NCBI RefSeq assembly: GCF_001512295.1
Contig: NZ_LNUP01000002.1
Span: 746,263 to 810,262 of the forward strand
Length of the DNA: 64,000 bases
Direction of reading: 5' to 3'
From: Pseudomonas sp. EpS/L25
Lineage (GTDB): Bacteria; Pseudomonadota; Gammaproteobacteria; Pseudomonadales; Pseudomonadaceae
The notes beneath the pieces are model-generated. The model worked only from the letters and a program-made list of their open reading frames with translations, was not told the origin of the DNA and searched no databases. Each line of letters begins with the position of its first letter. Positions within the stretch are counted from its first letter, which is position 1. Both the position numbers and the translations under genes were made by a program. Positions 63,456 to 64,000 of the stretch are shown piece after piece.

Positions 63456-63503
63456 CTGTCTTCTCCTTGAGTGGCTATGGTCGTTCGACCACAGGAGAGC
63501 TTA

Positions 63504-63959
63504 TCAGTGCGCCTGGCAGGAGGCGTTAGCGCGTTTGAGCCAGGCGGCGTAACCCAGGTCGTAGAGCCAGTTGAACGCCAGGGTGTAGGGCAGGAAGAAC
63601 AGGATCAGCCCCAGGTCCAGCAGCAGGGCCTGCCACAGGCCGATGGACAGCCACCAGGCGGCCAGCGGTACCAGCACCACGATCAGCCCCGCTTCGAAGG
63701 CGAGCGCATGCAGCAGACGCACCCCTAGCCCACGGTCGAAGCCAAGGCGCTGCTGCAGGCGGTCGAAAGCCAGGTTGAACATCAGGTTCCAGATCATGGC
63801 AATGGCGGAAAAGGCCGCGGTGAGCAGACCCATGTGCGCCAGGGAACGGTCCAGCAGCCAGGCCAGGGTCGGGGCGCAGAGCAGAATGGCGATACCTTCG
63901 AACAACACGGCATGCAGCAGACGGGCACTGGCGGGACGCTGGGTCAGATGGATGGACAT
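63504..63959 (-). CDS. PACE-family (AceI-like) biocide efflux protein
   Basis: The 151-residue protein has four predicted helices and two repeated BTP modules: RLLHAVLFEGIAILLCAPTLAWLLD and RLLHALAFEAGLIVVLVPLAAWWL. The first module has Glu21 at the position of the proton-coupling Glu15 of AceI. PACE transporters export chlorhexidine, acriflavine and possibly short diamines. The ATG opens the family start, and no regulator gene is seen before the window edge. Confidence 0.88.
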   Translation of the reverse strand: MSIHLTQRPASARLLHAVLFEGIAILLCAPTLAWLLDRSLAHMGLLTAAFSAIAMIWNLMFNLAFDRLQQRLGFDRGLGVRLLHALAFEAGLIVVLVPLAAWWLSIGLWQALLLDLGLILFFLPYTLAFNWLYDLGYAAWLKRANASCQAH

Positions 63960-64000
63960 GAAAGCTTCTCCCTTGGTGGACAGGCTTTCAGTCTCATCGG

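Overview
The window is GC-rich and gene-dense and looks like a chromosomal segment of a Pseudomonas. The block from 33.4 to 59.5 kb (rne, rluC, HAD phosphatase, sppA-like, maf, yceD, rpmF, plsX, fabD, fabG, acpP, fabF, pabC, mltG, tmk, holB, pilZ, tatD, TetR, DUF1285, ETF-QO, etfBA) keeps the order known from P. aeruginosa. So does the block from about 27.1 to 32.8 kb (zapG/yhcB, hydrolase, trpS, zapE, nfi, rplM, rpsI). The missing fabH between plsX and fabD, OprD-type porin, Mqo and bacteriophytochrome fit the same genus. The species cannot be fixed by reading; the P. oryzihabitans group is only a guess.

Layout. 0-0.3 kb: 3' end of an IS5-like transposase and a short repeat element. 0.3-4.6 kb: TetR/MFS divergent pair, a NUC1-type endonuclease and an OprD-type porin. 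4.9-10 kb: one giant DUF4011-type helicase-nuclease with a transglutaminase-like N-terminus. 10-15.7 kb: a CusRS-like two-component system, a secreted protein, a cytochrome b plus Tat-exported molybdoenzyme pair and a beta-hydroxyacid dehydrogenase. 15.7-18.7 kb: likely operon AEC transporter, cupin, mqo. 19-23 kb: AraC regulator, LysE exporter, bacteriophytochrome kinase. 23-27.6 kb: tadA, csdE-csdA, dapD, ArsC-like reductase, zapG. 27.7-32.8 kb: hydrolase, trpS, zapE, nfi, rplM-rpsI. 33.4-50.7 kb: rne and, divergently, the rluC and yceD-rpmF-plsX-fab-pabC-mltG-tmk-holB-pilZ-tatD run. 50.9-57.5 kb: class-V aminotransferase, TetR, a moaA and lipoprotein segment bracketed by two identical-length mobile repeats, DUF1285 and ETF-QO. 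57.8-64 kb: etfBA, a MocR-type regulator, a lipoprotein, a Gfo/Idh/MocA oxidoreductase, a small membrane protein and a PACE efflux protein.

Most unusual content. (1) Two families of non-autonomous, MITE-like elements. Family I has two 161-bp copies with TA target duplications, both inserted into a TAG stop codon and both regenerating it. Family II has five copies plus one chimaera; intact copies are flanked by TNA triplets. All share a core of about 60 bp with variable ends. The chimaera carries the terminal inverted repeat of the IS5-like element at the window start. (2) The helicase-nuclease has an apparent Cys-His-Glu triad ahead of the DUF4011 and SF1 helicase domains and a C-terminal PD-(D/E)xK-type nuclease. 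(3) yceD and possibly rluC look leaderless, and plsX lacks any canonical start codon that would keep its conserved first strand. (4) RNase E carries about 22 tandem copies of a PREERQ-like hexapeptide. No tRNA, rRNA, CRISPR array or prophage was seen.
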